Assembly: GCF_005222695.1 (NCBI RefSeq)
Contig: NZ_STGG01000048.1
Coordinates: 231,042 to 295,041, forward strand
Reading direction: 5' to 3'
DNA from: Massilia sp. HP4
GTDB taxonomy: Bacteria; Pseudomonadota; Gammaproteobacteria; Burkholderiales; Burkholderiaceae_D
DNA: 64,000 nucleotides
How positions within the stretch are numbered: the first letter of the stretch is position 1; every line of letters begins with the position of its first letter. Both the position numbers and the translations under genes were made by a program. The notes under the pieces are model-generated. The model did no database searches, was not told where the DNA came from, and saw only the letters and a list, made by a program, of their open reading frames with translations. This document shows positions 24,839-33,578 of the stretch, in pieces.

Positions 24839-26769
24839 CACTGGCCGCGCAAGAACAGTTTGTCGAGCGCGGAGATCTCGAGCTGGACCCAGGTCGGGCG
24901 GCCGTGGTTGCACTGGTCGGCGCGTTCGGTGCTTTCCATCTGGCGCAGCAGCGCATTCATCTCGGGCACGGCCAGGATGCGGTTGGCGCGCACCGCGGTG
25001 TGGCAGGCGAGGGTGCCGAGCAATTCGTTGCGGCGCTCGATCAGCACGCGCGAGCCGCCGTATTCGCGCACGTCGCGCAGCACGTCGCGCGCCAGCGTTT
25101 GCGCGTCGGCGTTCTTGAGCAGGGTCGGCACGCTGCGCACTGCCAGGGTGGTCGGCGACAAGGCTGCGATGTCGAAGCCCAGCGCCTTCAGGGTGTCCTG
25201 GTGCTCGGTTGCGGTCGCGACTTCGACCGCGTCGGCATAGAAGGTCACCGGGATCAGCATCGACTGCACCTGCATTTCCTGGCCTTGCGCCTGGGCGTCG
25301 AGGGCGTTCTTGATCTGCTCGTACAGGATGCGTTCGTGGGCCGCGTGCATGTCGACCAGCACCAGGCCGCGCGTGTTCTGGGCCAGGATGTAGATGCCGT
25401 GCAGCTGGGCCAGCGCGAAGCCGAGCGGGAAGTCGTCGTTCGACAGCGGGCGGTCGGAGGCCGACAGCGGCACGTCCATCGGGCCGGACGAAGGCGCCGA
25501 CACCGTGGTCGCCGCATCCGACTTGAACAGCGCGCCGTACGCCTCGGTACGCTGCGCCACGCCGCCGCTCGTCGAAGGATCATCCCATCGGCTGCCAGCC
25601 GGGTAGGGCGATGGCGAGAAGGTCGACAGTTGCGCGCCGAACGAGGTCTGCTCGTGCGGCCGCATCTGCGGCGTGGATGGCGATTGCGACAACTGCCACA
25701 ACGGCGTGCCGCTCGCCCGCACCTCGGCCGCCGTGACCGGCGCCGGCACGCTGCCATGCGCGGTGGCCGAGGTCTGGGCCAGCGTGCGCTGCACCGCATG
25801 GAACACGAACTGGTGCACCGCACGGCTGTCGCGGAAGCGCACTTCGATCTTCGACGGGTGGACGTTGACGTCGACCAGCGCCGGATCGAGATCCAGCGAC
25901 AGCACGTAGGAGGGGTAGCGGTCGCCGTGCAGCACATCCTGGTAGGCAGCGCGCACCGCGTGCAGCAATACCTTGTCGCGCACGAAGCGCCCGTTCACGT
26001 AGAAGAACTGGCCGTCGGCGCGCGCCTTCGAGGCCGTCGGCAGGCCGATGTAGCCGTGCAGGTGCAGCGGGCCGGCCGCTTCGTCCAGTTCGAGCCGCGC
26101 CTCGGCGAAATCGCTGCCCAGGATGTGGGCGCTGCGCTTGGCCGCCTCGCTCACGTTCCAGTGGTCGATCGTGCGGCCGTTGTGCGACAGGCTGAAGGCG
26201 ACGTCGGGGCGCGCCAGCGCGATGCGGCGCACGACCTCGGCGCAGTGGCCGTATTCGGTCTGCTCGGATTTCAGGAATTTGCGGCGCGCCGGGGTGTTGA
26301 AATACAGGTCTTGCACGTCGATCGTGGTGCCGAAGGCGCCGGACGACGGCGCCACCGTGCCTTCGTGCGAGCCGACGATTTCGTAGGCATGGGCGGCATC
26401 CGGCGTGCGCGAGGTGATGCGCACCGAGGCCACCGAGGCGATCGAGGCCAGCGCCTCGCCGCGAAAGCCCAGGGTGCCCACGTTCTCGAGGTCGTGCAGC
26501 GACGAGATCTTGGACGTCGCATGGCGCGCCAGCGCCAGCGGCAGCTGCTCCGGCGCGATGCCGCGGCCATTGTCGGTGATGGCGATGCGCTTGACGCCGC
26601 CTTCTTCCAGGCGCACGGTGATCTGGGTCGCGCCCGCGTCGAGCGCGTTTTCCAGCAGTTCCTTGACGACGGCCGATGGCCGCTCGACCACTTCGCCGGC
26701 GGCGATCTGCGAGATGAGCTGGTCGGGTAGCTGCTGGATGGGACGGTGGGTCGGGGCTTGGGCATTCAT
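24838..26769 (-). CDS. mutL: DNA mismatch repair protein MutL
   Basis: A 643-residue MutL. The N-terminal GHKL ATPase has IAAGEVVERPSAVVKELLEN, the ITDNGRGI loop and GFRGEALASI. A low-complexity linker of about 100 residues separates it from the C-terminal dimerisation domain. That domain carries DMHAAHERILYE, one substitution from the endonuclease motif DQHA-x2-E-x4-E, and CNHGRP near the end. The latent endonuclease may therefore be active, as in bacteria lacking MutH; that is inference. I chose ATG 26769; an upstream TTG would include promoter sequence. Mismatch-repair genes are often co-transcribed with miaA. Confidence 0.95.
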   Translation of the reverse strand: MNAQAPTHRPIQQLPDQLISQIAAGEVVERPSAVVKELLENALDAGATQITVRLEEGGVKRIAITDNGRGIAPEQLPLALARHATSKISSLHDLENVGTLGFRGEALASIASVASVRITSRTPDAAHAYEIVGSHEGTVAPSSGAFGTTIDVQDLYFNTPARRKFLKSEQTEYGHCAEVVRRIALARPDVAFSLSHNGRTIDHWNVSEAAKRSAHILGSDFAEARLELDEAAGPLHLHGYIGLPTASKARADGQFFYVNGRFVRDKVLLHAVRAAYQDVLHGDRYPSYVLSLDLDPALVDVNVHPSKIEVRFRDSRAVHQFVFHAVQRTLAQTSATAHGSVPAPVTAAEVRASGTPLWQLSQSPSTPQMRPHEQTSFGAQLSTFSPSPYPAGSRWDDPSTSGGVAQRTEAYGALFKSDAATTVSAPSSGPMDVPLSASDRPLSNDDFPLGFALAQLHGIYILAQNTRGLVLVDMHAAHERILYEQIKNALDAQAQGQEMQVQSMLIPVTFYADAVEVATATEHQDTLKALGFDIAALSPTTLAVRSVPTLLKNADAQTLARDVLRDVREYGGSRVLIERRNELLGTLACHTAVRANRILAVPEMNALLRQMESTERADQCNHGRPTWVQLEISALDKLFLRGQ

Positions 26770-26775
26770 GCCCCG

Positions 26776-26802
26776 ATTATATCGCGCAGTCACGGTCTGC
26801 AA
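26776..26802 (-). promoter_or_regulatory. Possible mutL promoter
   Basis: On the minus strand TTGCAG (26802-26797) and a perfect TATAAT (26781-26776) are 15 bases apart, ending only 6 bases before the mutL ATG. Transcription would begin at or near the start codon, implying a leaderless or near-leaderless mRNA. The spacer is short for sigma70, so confidence is limited. Confidence 0.45.
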
Positions 26803-26826
26803 TCGGGCCGCTGGATCGTCAGCGGC

Positions 26827-27756
26827 TCATTGCTGCTCGCGCACGGGAATCGGCACATTGCACAGGTCGATCGCGCCGGCCGCGACCTTGGTCCACGGGC
26901 CGCCGCGGTTGCGCTGGGCCTCGATCACGGCCTGGAAGGCGGCGCTTTCGGTGCGCATCACCTCGAGCTTGCTGCGTTCAGGCAGCGGCACATCGGCCGC
27001 CAGCCGCACGCTGGCGATCGGCGTGCGTTGCCCGGCCTTGTCGTAGAAGCCGGCCGCCGCCGTCCCGCGCGGCATCACGGTCAGGAGCGGCATGCCGGCC
27101 ACGATGCGGCCGACCACGGTGATATTGCGGTCCAGGTGGCGCGGCGCGTGGCCGATCACGGTGTACAGCTGCGAGCCGTTGCCGGTATCGGACCCTTCGT
27201 CGCGCGCCACGCCGACCATTGCATAGCAGTGCGGCAGCCAGGTCTGTCCGGCTTTCGGATCGCGCGCGACCGGGAAGCCATTCACGTGGCCGACCTGCGG
27301 CGCGTAGACGTCGCGTTCCTTCAGCAGCGTGAACTGGCCGGTGCCCTTGACCGGCACGGTGAATTCGGCGTCCACCGTCTTGGCGGCCTTGAACGGGCGC
27401 GGCGTTTCTTCGTCCGGATCGCCCCACTGCACCACGAAGCCATCTTGCGCGCGCATGATCCACAAGCCATCGAAATAGCGCTCGCGCACCAGTGCGCGGA
27501 TATTGGCGGCGGCCTTCGGGGCGAAGCTCGGGGCCAGCTCCAGGACGACGCGGCCGGTAGGCAGTTCCAGGTACAGCGTGTTCTCGGGATCGAGGGGCCG
27601 CCAGTCGCCCGGCTTGGAGGCCTTGACCACATCCGCCACTGAAGGCTTGGGCGGCAATTCCTTGGCAGGCTTGGCCGGGGCCGCACTGGCACCATTGGCA
27701 AACAGGGCCAGCAGCGCGGCGCCGATGGTTGCGTGGATCGTGGTCGCTGCCTTCAT
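26827..27756 (-). CDS. Exported cyclophilin-type peptidyl-prolyl isomerase
   Basis: A 309-residue precursor. A signal peptide lies at about residues 1-25 (ALLALFANGASA), then a Pro/Lys-rich stretch and a cyclophilin barrel. Recognisable blocks are YFDGLWIMRAQDGFVVQWGD and CYAMVGVARDEGSDTGNGSQ. It probably assists folding in the periplasm. Start chosen at ATG 27756, with GGAGAA 5 bases upstream and the signal peptide immediately following. Several active-site residues differ from PpiA, so catalysis is likely but not certain. The mutL gene follows on the same strand after 57 bases. Confidence 0.8.
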   Translation of the reverse strand: MKAATTIHATIGAALLALFANGASAAPAKPAKELPPKPSVADVVKASKPGDWRPLDPENTLYLELPTGRVVLELAPSFAPKAAANIRALVRERYFDGLWIMRAQDGFVVQWGDPDEETPRPFKAAKTVDAEFTVPVKGTGQFTLLKERDVYAPQVGHVNGFPVARDPKAGQTWLPHCYAMVGVARDEGSDTGNGSQLYTVIGHAPRHLDRNITVVGRIVAGMPLLTVMPRGTAAAGFYDKAGQRTPIASVRLAADVPLPERSKLEVMRTESAAFQAVIEAQRNRGGPWTKVAAGAIDLCNVPIPVREQQ

Positions 27757-27976
27757 GGGGTTCTCCGTTTGAATTGTGTGTATCAGGCAATTGTAGTCGA
27801 GCACGGACGCTCCGCGATCTTTACGAGCATGGCGGGCGCCTGCGGCTCGATAGTTGACAATTGGTGTAAATAAGCTGGCAAAAGGCGCACATTCAGCGTC
27901 TTTTGTTGCTGCAGCGCACTCAAGTTAGCTGCGCCGGGTCCGATAAGCATAGGGTAAGCACATTATCTGGAACCCC

Positions 27977-28999
27977 ATGCGTAACCTGATCGCACTATTC
28001 GCCCTGAGCCTGGTCACGGCCATGGCGAATGCGAACGATGCAGCTCCCACGACCAAGCCTGCGGCCGAGAAGCCCGCGGCCATCGCCTCGATCAAGCCGA
28101 ACCTGCGGCCGACCGCGGCCACCCCTGCTGCCGCCCAAAAATCCGAAGAAGATGCCGAGGTCGACCTGTCCGTTCGCATCGCCGAAAAGCTGGCCGAGTT
28201 GCGCGCCAAGCAAGCCCTGCGCGCCGAGGACGCCGCCCGTGCGCGCCGCGCCAGCGAGGCCCGCCGCAAGAAGGAAGCCGCCGCAGCGGCTGCTGCCGCC
28301 GCCGAAGCCGCCAAGCCGAAGAACGGCACCCACTGGACCTATGAGGGCGAGTTCGGCCCGGAGAACTGGTCGAAGATCAATACCGCCTGGGCGTCCTGCA
28401 ATACCGGCAACCGCCAGTCGCCGATCGACCTGCGCGACGGCATCAAGGTCGACCTGGAACAGATCGCCTTCGACTATCACCCGAGTTCGTTCAACGAGAT
28501 CGACAATGGCCACACGATCCAGGTGAATGTCGCTGGCGGCAATTTCCTGAGCGTGGGCGGCACGACTTACGAGCTGCAGCAATTCCACTTCCACCGTCCG
28601 GGTGAAGAGCGCATCAATGGCAAGGGCACCGAGATGGTCGTGCATATGGTGCACAAGAGCTACGACAACAAGATCGCCATCCTGGCGGTGCTGCTCGAGC
28701 GTGGCGACGCCAATCCGATGATCCAGACCGTGTGGAACAACCTGCCGCTGGAAAAGCACATGACGGTCACGCCGTCGATCGTGCTCGACGTCAACGAGAT
28801 CCTGCCGGCACGCCGCGATTACTTCACCTATATGGGTTCGCTGAGCGAGCCGCCGTGCACCGAGAACGTATTGTGGATCGTGATGAAGCAGCCGATGACG
28901 GCCTCGCCCCAGCAGATGGCCCTGTTCTCGCGCCTGTATCCCTTCAATTCACGGCCGGTACAGCCGAGCAATGGGCGGATGGTCAAAGAATCGATGTAA
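27977..28999 (+). CDS. Periplasmic alpha-carbonic anhydrase with long Ala/Lys-rich spacer
   Basis: A 340-residue precursor: signal peptide (about residues 1-20), a charged helical spacer of roughly 95 residues, and an alpha-class carbonic anhydrase domain from about residue 118. The domain contains HWTYEGEFGPENWSKI and CNTGNRQSPIDL. The zinc histidines lie in QQFHFHRPGE and in the following MVVHMVH block. Later family blocks such as GSLSEPPCTENVLWIV are intact. The enzyme interconverts CO2 and bicarbonate in the periplasm. The spacer, rich in Ala, Lys, Arg and Glu, is unusual for the class and may tether or space the enzyme. Confidence 0.92.
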   Translation: MRNLIALFALSLVTAMANANDAAPTTKPAAEKPAAIASIKPNLRPTAATPAAAQKSEEDAEVDLSVRIAEKLAELRAKQALRAEDAARARRASEARRKKEAAAAAAAAAEAAKPKNGTHWTYEGEFGPENWSKINTAWASCNTGNRQSPIDLRDGIKVDLEQIAFDYHPSSFNEIDNGHTIQVNVAGGNFLSVGGTTYELQQFHFHRPGEERINGKGTEMVVHMVHKSYDNKIAILAVLLERGDANPMIQTVWNNLPLEKHMTVTPSIVLDVNEILPARRDYFTYMGSLSEPPCTENVLWIVMKQPMTASPQQMALFSRLYPFNSRPVQPSNGRMVKESM

Positions 29000-29013
29000 A
29001 AAATAAACAAGCG

Positions 29014-29098
29014 GGGTCAGGTCTGACATTCGGACACGGCCTCTGCAATGACCTTTCGTGACACAGTCCAGGTCGTGTCCAAATGTCAGACCTGACCC
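29014..29098. repeat. Long palindromic repeat (REP/MITE-like) acting as bidirectional terminator
   Basis: 25-base arms (29014-29038 and 29074-29098; 24 of 25 pair) enclose a 35-base centre. The outer arm begins GGGTCAGGTCTGACATT. It lies between convergent genes (carbonic anhydrase and mutarotase) and is followed by a short T-run on the plus strand. Length and placement fit a mobile palindromic repeat that also terminates transcription. Confidence 0.7.
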
Positions 29099-29125
29099 TG
29101 GTTTTACAGTCGAGACAGCATATTG

Positions 29126-29911
29126 TCAGGAAATGCGATACCGGCCTTCCCACACTGCGCCCGGCGCCAGCTCGATCGGCGTCAACTGCGCCGGTTCGAT
29201 GCACACGAAACGCTGGTACTCGTCGTCTTCCATGTCCGCCAGCGCCGCCGTATCCGCCGCGCCCGGATTCCACACCACGGCGTCCAGGAAACCTTCCTGC
29301 TCCAGCTTGAGCACGCGGGCCCAGGTACCCAGCGTGATGCCTTCGCCCACATTCTCATAGACCACGTCGAGCTTGTCCGCGATCGACAGCGTGCCCGCTT
29401 CCAGCCCCTCGATCCGCACGTCGGCCAGGTGCGGCACCAGGTGATAGGTATGCAGCGCCGCCGCGAACGGGAAGGGCGCATCGCCCGTATTGCGCACGCT
29501 GAACGCCATGTCGAGCTGGTTGGCGCGCACGGACACGCGCAGCACCAGCGCGAAACGGTGCGGCCAGGCAGACGACGTCGCCGCTGGCAGATCGGCGGCG
29601 GTCAATCCAAACTCCGCCCATGCCGCGCCATCGTCGACGCCATGCTGTTCCAGGCGCCACGGGCTCACGCGCGCAAATCCATGCCGCATGCCATCCCCGC
29701 GCTCGGCGAACTGGGGAAAGATGACCGGCACGCCGCCACGGATCGCGCGGCTGCCGTCGAGGGCCGAACGGGTGCTGAGGAACATGCGCTCGCCGCCATC
29801 CGCGCCATGCCATGACACCAGATGGCCGCCGTACAGGGTGACGACGGCGCTGGCGCCGTCCGGCGCCGTGATGCGAATCGCGGGCAGTTGCCCGAAGATG
29901 ATGTTTTCCAT
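29126..29911 (-). CDS. D-hexose-6-phosphate mutarotase (aldose-1-epimerase family)
   Basis: A 261-residue YeaD-type galactose-mutarotase-fold protein. The typical blocks are VTLYGGHLVSWH, AIRGGVPVIFPQFAERGDGM and HGFARVSPW. The catalytic His region is ALHTYHLV, and the catalytic Glu probably lies in the C-terminal CIEPAQL segment. It would equilibrate anomers of hexose 6-phosphates. It is convergent with the carbonic anhydrase gene and lies 14 bases downstream of amiC on the same strand, so it may be in the amiC-tsaE transcript. Confidence 0.85.
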   Translation of the reverse strand: MENIIFGQLPAIRITAPDGASAVVTLYGGHLVSWHGADGGERMFLSTRSALDGSRAIRGGVPVIFPQFAERGDGMRHGFARVSPWRLEQHGVDDGAAWAEFGLTAADLPAATSSAWPHRFALVLRVSVRANQLDMAFSVRNTGDAPFPFAAALHTYHLVPHLADVRIEGLEAGTLSIADKLDVVYENVGEGITLGTWARVLKLEQEGFLDAVVWNPGAADTAALADMEDDEYQRFVCIEPAQLTPIELAPGAVWEGRYRIS

Positions 29912-29925
29912 GATGGATGTCCGGC

Positions 29926-31443
29926 TCAGGTCTGGCGGCTCTTGGCCATGGGCGGGTTGTCGGCGAAATAGCGGCGAATGCCATTCGTGATCGCATTGGC
30001 CAGCTGTTCCTGGTAGGCGTTGTCGTTCAGGCGCGCTTCTTCTTGTGGGTTCGAGATAAAGGCGGTCTCGACCAGGATCGAGGGAATGTCAGGCGCCTTC
30101 AGCACGGCAAAGCCGGCCTGCTCGACCGAGGCCTTGTGCAGGCGGTTGATGCCGCCGATTTCCTTGAGCACCGCCTTGCCCAGTTTCAGGCTGTCGTTGA
30201 TCTGGGCCGTGGTCGACAGGTCGAACAGCACGCTGGCCAGGTGCTTGTCGGCGGTGCCGGTCAGATTGGCGCCGCCGATCAGGTCGGCCTTGTTCTGGTC
30301 ATTGGCCAGCCAGCGCGCCGCGCTCGAGCTGGCGCCTTTTTCGGACAGCACGAACACCGACGAGCCGCGCGCCGTCGGCGAGATCCAGGCGTCGGCGTGG
30401 ATCGAGACGAACAGGTCGGCCTGCACCTTGCGCGCTTTTTGCACTCGGGTGCCGAGCGGCACGAAATAATCGCCGTCGCGGGTCAGCATCACCCGGGTAT
30501 TCGGCATCTGCTCGAGCTTGGACTTGAGGCGCTTGGCCACGGCCAGCACGATGTCCTTCTCGCGGCTGCCCTTGGCGCCGATCGCGCCCGGATCCTCGCC
30601 GCCATGGCCCGGGTCGAGGGCGATGGTGATCATGCGCGCCACCTTCTGGGCAGGCTGGGGGGCCGCGCTGCGCGTTGGCGGCGGTTGCACCGCCACCGCC
30701 GGCGCGGTGCCCTTCAGTGCCGACATCTCGGCTTCCAGCTTGGCGATCGCATCCGGGCCGGCATTCGGCTGGGTGCGCGGCGCGGCCGGCGGCGGCGCCG
30801 GCACCTGCACCGGCGGCGTGCCGGTCGTGGCAGGATTGGGCGAGGCGGGCGCCCCGGCCACCGGCGTGCTGGCCACCGGATCGCCCAGGGCCGGCTGGTC
30901 GGCGGCCAGGGTCGTGGTCGGGCCCGGGCTCCAGTCGCCTTGTTCGATCAGGACGGCGATCGGGTCGACCGGGGCGGCCGGATACAGGTCGAACACCAGA
31001 CGGTGCTGGTAGCCGGCCACCGGGGCCAGCGTAAACACCTGCGGCCTGATCTCGGCCTTCAGGTCGAACACCAGGCGCACCACGTTCGGCCGGTTCTGGC
31101 CGACACGTACCTGCTTGATGTAGGGATCGTTCGGTTCGATCTTGGCCACCAGGCTCTTGAGCGTATTGCTCAGGGCCAGGCCGTCGATATCGACCACCAG
31201 GCGCGGTGGATCGGGGATCAGGAAGTGTTCGGCCTTGAGGTCGGTGTCGTTTTCCAGCGTCACCCGGGTATAGTCGGGAGCGGGCCAGACGCGCACGGCC
31301 ATGATTTCATTGGCGTTGGAAGACAGCGGAATGACGGACAGCAGCAGCGTACCGCCGGCCTTGAGCAGGACACGGCGGCGCGAGGAAGCAGGCGTCACGC
31401 GGGCGGCTGGGGCGGCAGAAGGGGAGCGAGACGGTCGAGGCAT
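29926..31443 (-). CDS. amiC: N-acetylmuramoyl-L-alanine amidase AmiC-type
   Basis: A 490-505 residue exported cell-division amidase. The start region carries a twin-arginine motif (SRRRVLLKAGG) followed by a hydrophobic stretch. An N-terminal AMIN domain (about residues 45-155) leads to a Pro/Ala-rich linker of about 100 residues and the Amidase_3 domain. Its zinc-site blocks include IALDPGHGGEDPGAIG, LFVSIHADAW and ILVETAFISNPQEE. It cleaves peptidoglycan stem peptides at the septum. The ATG at 31443 overlaps tsaE by 49 bases; a GTG at 31398 would overlap by only 4 (GTGA) and begins just before the Tat motif, so the shorter form is a real alternative. Confidence 0.9.
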   Translation of the reverse strand: MPRPSRSPSAAPAARVTPASSRRRVLLKAGGTLLLSVIPLSSNANEIMAVRVWPAPDYTRVTLENDTDLKAEHFLIPDPPRLVVDIDGLALSNTLKSLVAKIEPNDPYIKQVRVGQNRPNVVRLVFDLKAEIRPQVFTLAPVAGYQHRLVFDLYPAAPVDPIAVLIEQGDWSPGPTTTLAADQPALGDPVASTPVAGAPASPNPATTGTPPVQVPAPPPAAPRTQPNAGPDAIAKLEAEMSALKGTAPAVAVQPPPTRSAAPQPAQKVARMITIALDPGHGGEDPGAIGAKGSREKDIVLAVAKRLKSKLEQMPNTRVMLTRDGDYFVPLGTRVQKARKVQADLFVSIHADAWISPTARGSSVFVLSEKGASSSAARWLANDQNKADLIGGANLTGTADKHLASVLFDLSTTAQINDSLKLGKAVLKEIGGINRLHKASVEQAGFAVLKAPDIPSILVETAFISNPQEEARLNDNAYQEQLANAITNGIRRYFADNPPMAKSRQT

Positions 31444-31904
31444 AGCAGGCCTAATTCGGACAACGCCTGCAATTCTACATCACGGCCGGGCCCGCTAACG
31501 TTGAGCAAGACACGCAAGTCGGGCGGCGGCAACACCGGATCGCCTTTTTCGGGCCACTCGACGATGCACACATTGCGCCCGTCGAAGTCCTCGCGAAAGC
31601 CGGCATCCAGGAATTCTTCCGGGCTCGACATGCGGTACAGGTCGTAGTGGATCACGTTCAATTGTTTGTCATCGAGTATCACCCGATACGGTTCCGACAA
31701 GGTATAGGTCGGGCTCTTGACGGTGCCGGCGTGGCCCGCCGCCCGCAGCAGCGCGCGGGTGAGGGCGGTCTTGCCGGCGCCCAGGTCGCCGTGCAGGTAG
31801 ATCACCAGGCCCGGTTGCAAGGCGCGCGCCAGGGCGGCGCCGAGGGCGGTGGTTGCGGACTCGTCCGGCAAATAGCGCTGCAAGTGCGATTTAAAAGGCT
31901 GCAT
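31395..31904 (-). CDS. tsaE: tRNA threonylcarbamoyladenosine biosynthesis ATPase TsaE
   Basis: A 169-residue P-loop ATPase needed, with TsaB, TsaC and TsaD, to form t6A37 in ANN-decoding tRNAs. Walker A GDLGAGKT is at residues 39-46. The family blocks VKSPTYTLSEPY, HYDLYRMSSPEEFLDAGF and CIVEWPEKGD follow. The ATG at 31904 gives the normal family length; the open frame continues upstream but only antisense to queG. The tail of about 20 residues overlaps amiC. The partner TsaD is encoded at 45.8-46.9 kb. Confidence 0.94.
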   Translation of the reverse strand: MQPFKSHLQRYLPDESATTALGAALARALQPGLVIYLHGDLGAGKTALTRALLRAAGHAGTVKSPTYTLSEPYRVILDDKQLNVIHYDLYRMSSPEEFLDAGFREDFDGRNVCIVEWPEKGDPVLPPPDLRVLLNVSGPGRDVELQALSELGLLCLDRLAPLLPPQPPA

Positions 31905-31946
31905 CGAATAAAATAGCGAGTTGTCTTGCGTTGTACTTCTTGCGGT

Positions 31947-33044
31947 ATGCCTACTTCTCCCATCCCTGCCCCCGACCTGCCCCAGCTTGCGCGCGCCATC
32001 AAGGCGTGGGGCAAGGAACTGGGGTTTGCCGACGTGCGCATCGCCGACGTCGACCTGGGGCACCTGGAGGCCGGCCTGCAAGCCTGGCTGGACGCGGGCT
32101 ACCACGGCGAGATGGATTATATGGCAAGCCATGGCATGAAGCGTGCCCGTCCCGCCGAACTGGTGCCGGGCACGGTGCGCGCCATCGTGGCGCGCATGGA
32201 TTACCTGCCCGCCACCCAGGATGCCGACTGGCGCGCCCGGGAGCGCGTACGCCAGCAGGATCCGGATGCCGCCGTGGTCTCGGTCTATGCCCGCGGCCGC
32301 GACTACCACAAGGTGTTGCGCAACCGCCTGCAGTCGCTGGCCGGCCGCATCCAGGACGCGATCGGCCCGTTCGGCTTTCGCGTATTCACCGATTCGGCGC
32401 CGGTGATGGAGCTGCCCCTGGCCGAGAAGGCCGGCCTGGGCTGGCGCGGCAAGCACACCTTGCTGCTGTCGCGCGCGGCCGGCTCGACCTTCTTCATCGG
32501 CGAGATCCTGGTCGACCTGCCGCTGCCCGTCGATCCGCCCACCGGCCAGCATTGCGGCGGCTGCCAGGCTTGCATCGACCTGTGCCCGACCGGGGCAATC
32601 CTGGGGCCGGGCAAGCTGGACGCGCGGCGCTGCATCTCCTACCTGACGATCGAGCTCAAAAGCAGTATTCCCGAAGACATGCGGCCCCTGATCGGCAACC
32701 GCATCTATGGCTGCGACGATTGCCAGGTGGCCTGTCCGTGGAATAAATTCGCGCAGCGTGCCTCGGTGCCGGACTTCGACGAGCGCAACGGCTTGGGCGA
32801 GGGCGACCTGGTCGGCCTGTTCGGCTGGGACGAGGAAGAATTCAACCGCCGCATGGAAGGTAGCCCGATCCGCCGGATCGGCCACGAGCGCTGGCTGCGC
32901 AACCTGGCGGTGGGATTGGGAAATGCTGCCGAGAAAAAGCGCGGGGATGCCGTCATCGTGGCTGCCTTGCAATCCCGGCTCGACCATCCTTCCGAGCTGG
33001 TGCGCGAGCACGTTGCCTGGGCCCTGGCGCGCCACGCCGCCTGA
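31947..33044 (+). CDS. queG: Epoxyqueuosine reductase QueG
   Basis: A 365-residue cobalamin-dependent iron-sulfur enzyme that reduces epoxyqueuosine to queuosine, the last step of Q34 synthesis in tRNA. The N-terminal cobalamin-binding part includes GYHGEMDYMASH. Two ferredoxin-type clusters follow: CGGCQACIDLCP and CDDCQVACPW. A HEAT-like C-terminal end closes the protein. I chose ATG 31947, where the homology begins; an upstream TTG adds seven residues. It is divergent from tsaE across 42 bases, so two tRNA-modification genes share one control region. Confidence 0.95.
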   Translation: MPTSPIPAPDLPQLARAIKAWGKELGFADVRIADVDLGHLEAGLQAWLDAGYHGEMDYMASHGMKRARPAELVPGTVRAIVARMDYLPATQDADWRARERVRQQDPDAAVVSVYARGRDYHKVLRNRLQSLAGRIQDAIGPFGFRVFTDSAPVMELPLAEKAGLGWRGKHTLLLSRAAGSTFFIGEILVDLPLPVDPPTGQHCGGCQACIDLCPTGAILGPGKLDARRCISYLTIELKSSIPEDMRPLIGNRIYGCDDCQVACPWNKFAQRASVPDFDERNGLGEGDLVGLFGWDEEEFNRRMEGSPIRRIGHERWLRNLAVGLGNAAEKKRGDAVIVAALQSRLDHPSELVREHVAWALARHAA

Positions 33045-33067
33045 GCCTGTCAATACTTTCTACGTCG

Positions 33068-33448
33068 TCAGATTTCGATGCGCTTCAGGCGCAGTGCGGA
33101 CCAGTCGCCGTCGATCGAGATCATCGCCACGCCGGTGATGCCGTTCTCTTTCGCATAGGCATTGATCGAATCGCGGTTGATGTCGGTGGCCTTGGAGGCG
33201 GTCTGCTTGAGATAGGCGATCCACAGCGAACCCTTCTCGCCCAGCTTTTGCCTGGCGAGATCGAGATAGTGTTCGAGGTCCTTGCGGTGCATGCAGAACA
33301 TCAGGATCACATCGAAGGGACCGTCGCCCTCCTTGACCAGCGCGGCCGGCATCTGGGCCGCCACATTCGGATTTGCCTGGCCATTGAGCACCAGCATCGA
33401 CTTCGCCGTTCGTAAAAACATCTTGTCTGCAACTGTCTTTTCGTTCAT
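33068..33448 (-). CDS. DUF3052-like small protein
   Basis: A 126-residue soluble protein beginning NEKTVADKMFLRTAKSMLVL. It continues with the alternating pattern FDVILMFCMHRKDLEHYLD and KGSLWIAYLKQ. This resembles DUF3052-type proteins, which have a Rossmann-like fold without known activity. A strong RBS is not obvious. It is convergent with queG and lies 130 bases upstream of the DctR-like gene end on the same strand. Confidence 0.6.
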   Translation of the reverse strand: MNEKTVADKMFLRTAKSMLVLNGQANPNVAAQMPAALVKEGDGPFDVILMFCMHRKDLEHYLDLARQKLGEKGSLWIAYLKQTASKATDINRDSINAYAKENGITGVAMISIDGDWSALRLKRIEI

Positions 33449-33578
33449 GGGAGTTTCCTAAAAGAGAGTTTGCATCGCGGCGCCCGGGGCCGCGGCGCGT
33501 TCAAGACTATTTTACAAGGCTTCCTTTGGGTGGCTAAGACGCTTGACGCGTGGAAATCGGTGCGACTACGCCGGCCGC

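Noticed and set aside
31905..33053. N-terminal extension of tsaE
   Set aside because: The frame is open for 380 more codons but only opposite queG; TsaE has normal length from the ATG at 31904.
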